A stretch of 64,000 nucleotides of DNA from RUG714 sp964623515. Its GTDB lineage: Bacteria; Bacillota; Clostridia; Oscillospirales; Acutalibacteraceae. The notes under the pieces were generated by a model, which searched no databases, had not been told where the DNA came from, and was given only the letters and a program-made list of their open reading frames with translations. The stretch's first letter is position 1, and every line of letters starts with the position of its first letter. The DNA lies in contig CAZURV010000001.1 in assembly GCA_964623515.1 (NCBI GenBank), forward strand, positions 1 to 64,000, given 5' to 3'. This document shows positions 62,765 through 64,000 of the stretch, one piece after another. Both the position numbers and the translations under genes were made by a program.

Positions 62765-63493
62765 TTATTCCTCCTTGCCACAAACGGCAACAGCCGTTAT
62801 ATTATCGTTTCCACCGTTTTCATTTGCTTTCATTATCAAAGTATTACAAAGATTATCAAAGGTCTGGCTTTTACAAATTTCATAAATATCGCTGTCGCTG
62901 ATGCAATTTGTCAAACCGTCTGTACACAAAAGGATGATTTCTCCGTCTTCAACATCGACCTCTGTATAATCAACCTTTAGGGTGCTGTCAACGCCGAGCG
63001 CACGCGTGATGATATGCCTGCGGCTGTCGGTTTTCAACTGCTCTTTTGTTATCTTGTCAAGAGAATAAAGCTGTTGCAAATATGTATGATCTGTTGTAAG
63101 CTGAACGATATCCTCTCCTATTTTGTACGCACGGCTGTCTCCGTCATAAGCGATGTGCGCAACACCGTTCTTTAAAATGAGCGCAACAACCGTTGTTCCC
63201 ATTCCCGCAAGTTCACTTCCCGCGGCTTCATTGTAAATTTTGATATTGGCCGCCGTTATAGCCGATTCCAGAAGATTTTTAATCGCGCGGGATTTCATTT
63301 TTGCGGAATAGGAAAGGCTTAGTTGATTTTTAATAATTTCAACCGCCATTTCACTGGCAACTTCTCCGCCGCGCATTCCGCCCATGCCGTCGCAGACCAC
63401 TGCCCATACAGCGTCTTCAAAACAGCCGTAAGCGAAATTATCTTCATTATTCGTTCTTACTTTGCCGACATCTGAAAGACCGTTTATTCTCAA
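62765..63493 (-). CDS. prpC: PP2C-type protein phosphatase, PrpC/Stp1
   Basis: The 242-aa metal-dependent phosphatase reverses PrkC phosphorylation. It shows TNNED (about 15), CDGMGGMRGGE, GDSRAY, CTDGLTN and GGNDNIT, the complete PP2C metal-binding set. It overlaps rlmN by 4 nt and runs straight into prkC. Confidence 0.97.
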   Translation of the reverse strand: MRINGLSDVGKVRTNNEDNFAYGCFEDAVWAVVCDGMGGMRGGEVASEMAVEIIKNQLSLSYSAKMKSRAIKNLLESAITAANIKIYNEAAGSELAGMGTTVVALILKNGVAHIAYDGDSRAYKIGEDIVQLTTDHTYLQQLYSLDKITKEQLKTDSRRHIITRALGVDSTLKVDYTEVDVEDGEIILLCTDGLTNCISDSDIYEICKSQTFDNLCNTLIMKANENGGNDNITAVAVCGKEE

Positions 63494-64000
63494 TGCCGCA
63501 CCTCCTTAATGTGTTTCTGTCTGAGCTGACCGCAGGATGCGTTTATATCCGAACCGAGCGTTCTGCGGACAGTGACGTTTATTCCGTTTTTATTTAATAT
63601 ATTCGTAAATCTCTGTATACACTGCACAGAGCTCTCCGCATATGAATTTTCATTTACGGGATTTACCGGTATTAGGTTTACATGACAGAGCATACCGCCG
63701 ATTAAACCGGCAAGTTCCTTTGCACATTCATCACTGTCGTTTAGGCCTTTAATCATTGCATATTCAAAGCTTACCCTCCGCGATGTATGTTTCGCATAAC
63801 TTCGGCAGGCGGCTATGAGTTCTTTAACACCGTATTTTCGGTTTATCGGCATCATTCTGCTTCGTATCCCGTCATTCGGAGCATGGAGCGAAACGGAAAG
63901 CGTAAGCGGAAGGTGCATTTCTTCGAGTTCTGCAATTTTCGGTACAATTCCGCATGTTGAGAGTGTTATATGTCGCATAGACAAATGAATACCGTTTTCA
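63490..64000 (-). CDS. rlmN: 23S rRNA (A2503)-C2 / tRNA A37 methyltransferase RlmN, C-terminal part
   Basis: Only the C-terminal 169 or so codons are present; the frame is open to the right edge, so the radical SAM CxxxCxxC motif lies outside. RHITLSTCG, LSVSLHAPND, RRVSFEYAMIKGLND and the methyl-carrier cysteine in INASCGQLR are diagnostic. The gene opens the rlmN-prpC-prkC-rsgA cluster. The ATG at 63984 is internal, not the start. Confidence 0.95.
   Translation of the reverse strand, partial: ENGIHLSMRHITLSTCGIVPKIAELEEMHLPLTLSVSLHAPNDGIRSRMMPINRKYGVKELIAACRSYAKHTSRRVSFEYAMIKGLNDSDECAKELAGLIGGMLCHVNLIPVNPVNENSYAESSVQCIQRFTNILNKNGINVTVRRTLGSDINASCGQLRQKHIKEVRH

Noticed and set aside
63490..63984. 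Short 164-aa rlmN starting at 63984
   Set aside because: The coding frame continues to the window edge with family residues (ENGIHLSMRHITLS), so that ATG is internal.

Overview
The window looks like chromosomal core sequence from an endospore-forming, AT-leaning Clostridium-class Firmicute. The dockerin-bearing secreted proteases and the gene content fit the Ruminococcaceae/Oscillospiraceae side of the class; that placement is inference, because no rRNA is present. Endospore formation is directly supported by the full spoIIIAA-AH operon, spoIVA, a spoIVFA/spoIVFB pair, a SipL-like SPOCS/LysM protein and a 26-codon spoVM. There are no insertion sequences, phage genes or CRISPR arrays. Most genes lie on the minus strand.

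Layout. 1-52: 5' part of a tRNA-Val with its own promoter. 143-8192: a proteostasis operon tig-clpP-clpX-lon-ysxC-methyltransferase-hslO. 8189-9208: a metallophosphoesterase and a divergent 53-aa DUF1540 protein. 9231-13583: thrC, yraN, rnhB, rbgA, lepB, rplS. 13751-17627: two linked radical-SAM-associated genes, then spoIVFB and spoIVFA. 17741-28315: two very large secreted subtilases with leucine-rich repeats and C-terminal dockerins. 28409-31996: cupin, a double-domain ThyX, a dispersed intergenic repeat, a divergent DUF5067/XRE pair and a half-size EamA transporter. 32164-39032: dxs-tlyA-nadK-argR-recN-tyrS. 39149-42745: nusB-TsaD paralogue-xseA-xseB-ispA. 42864-47475: spoIIIAA-AH. 47587-50493: a YfhO-family membrane protein. 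50571-52052: spoIVA. 52468-52604: second, inverted copy of the dispersed repeat. 52732-57370: an asymmetric heterodimeric ABC exporter. 57511-57623: remains of a nucleoside deaminase gene. 57907-59769: sipL-like gene, spoVM and a small membrane protein. 59835-64000: rlmN (partial)-prpC-prkC-rsgA.

How the genes work together. Trigger factor, ClpXP, Lon and the redox chaperone Hsp33 form one protein-quality unit. SpoIVA, SpoVM and the SipL-like protein are the three parts expected at the base of the clostridial spore coat, and all lie within about 9 kb. SpoIIIA builds the mother cell-forespore channel and SpoIVFA/FB controls sigma-K-type signalling. Four sporulation units (spoIIIAA, spoIVFA, spoIVA, sipL-like) carry upstream sequences that fit a sigma-E promoter with exactly 14 nt between the elements. 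Housekeeping units carry clear TTGaca-17-TATAAT promoters, often overlapping a divergent promoter.

The items least explained by known annotation are the dispersed repeat (30252-30409 and 52468-52604), the LRR/dockerin protease pair, the ThyX whose signature motif is divided between two domains, the 52-aa membrane protein coupled to spoVM, and the 13-nt operator-like repeats in the XRE/DUF5067 intergenic region. All calls come from reading the sequence; no database search was run.
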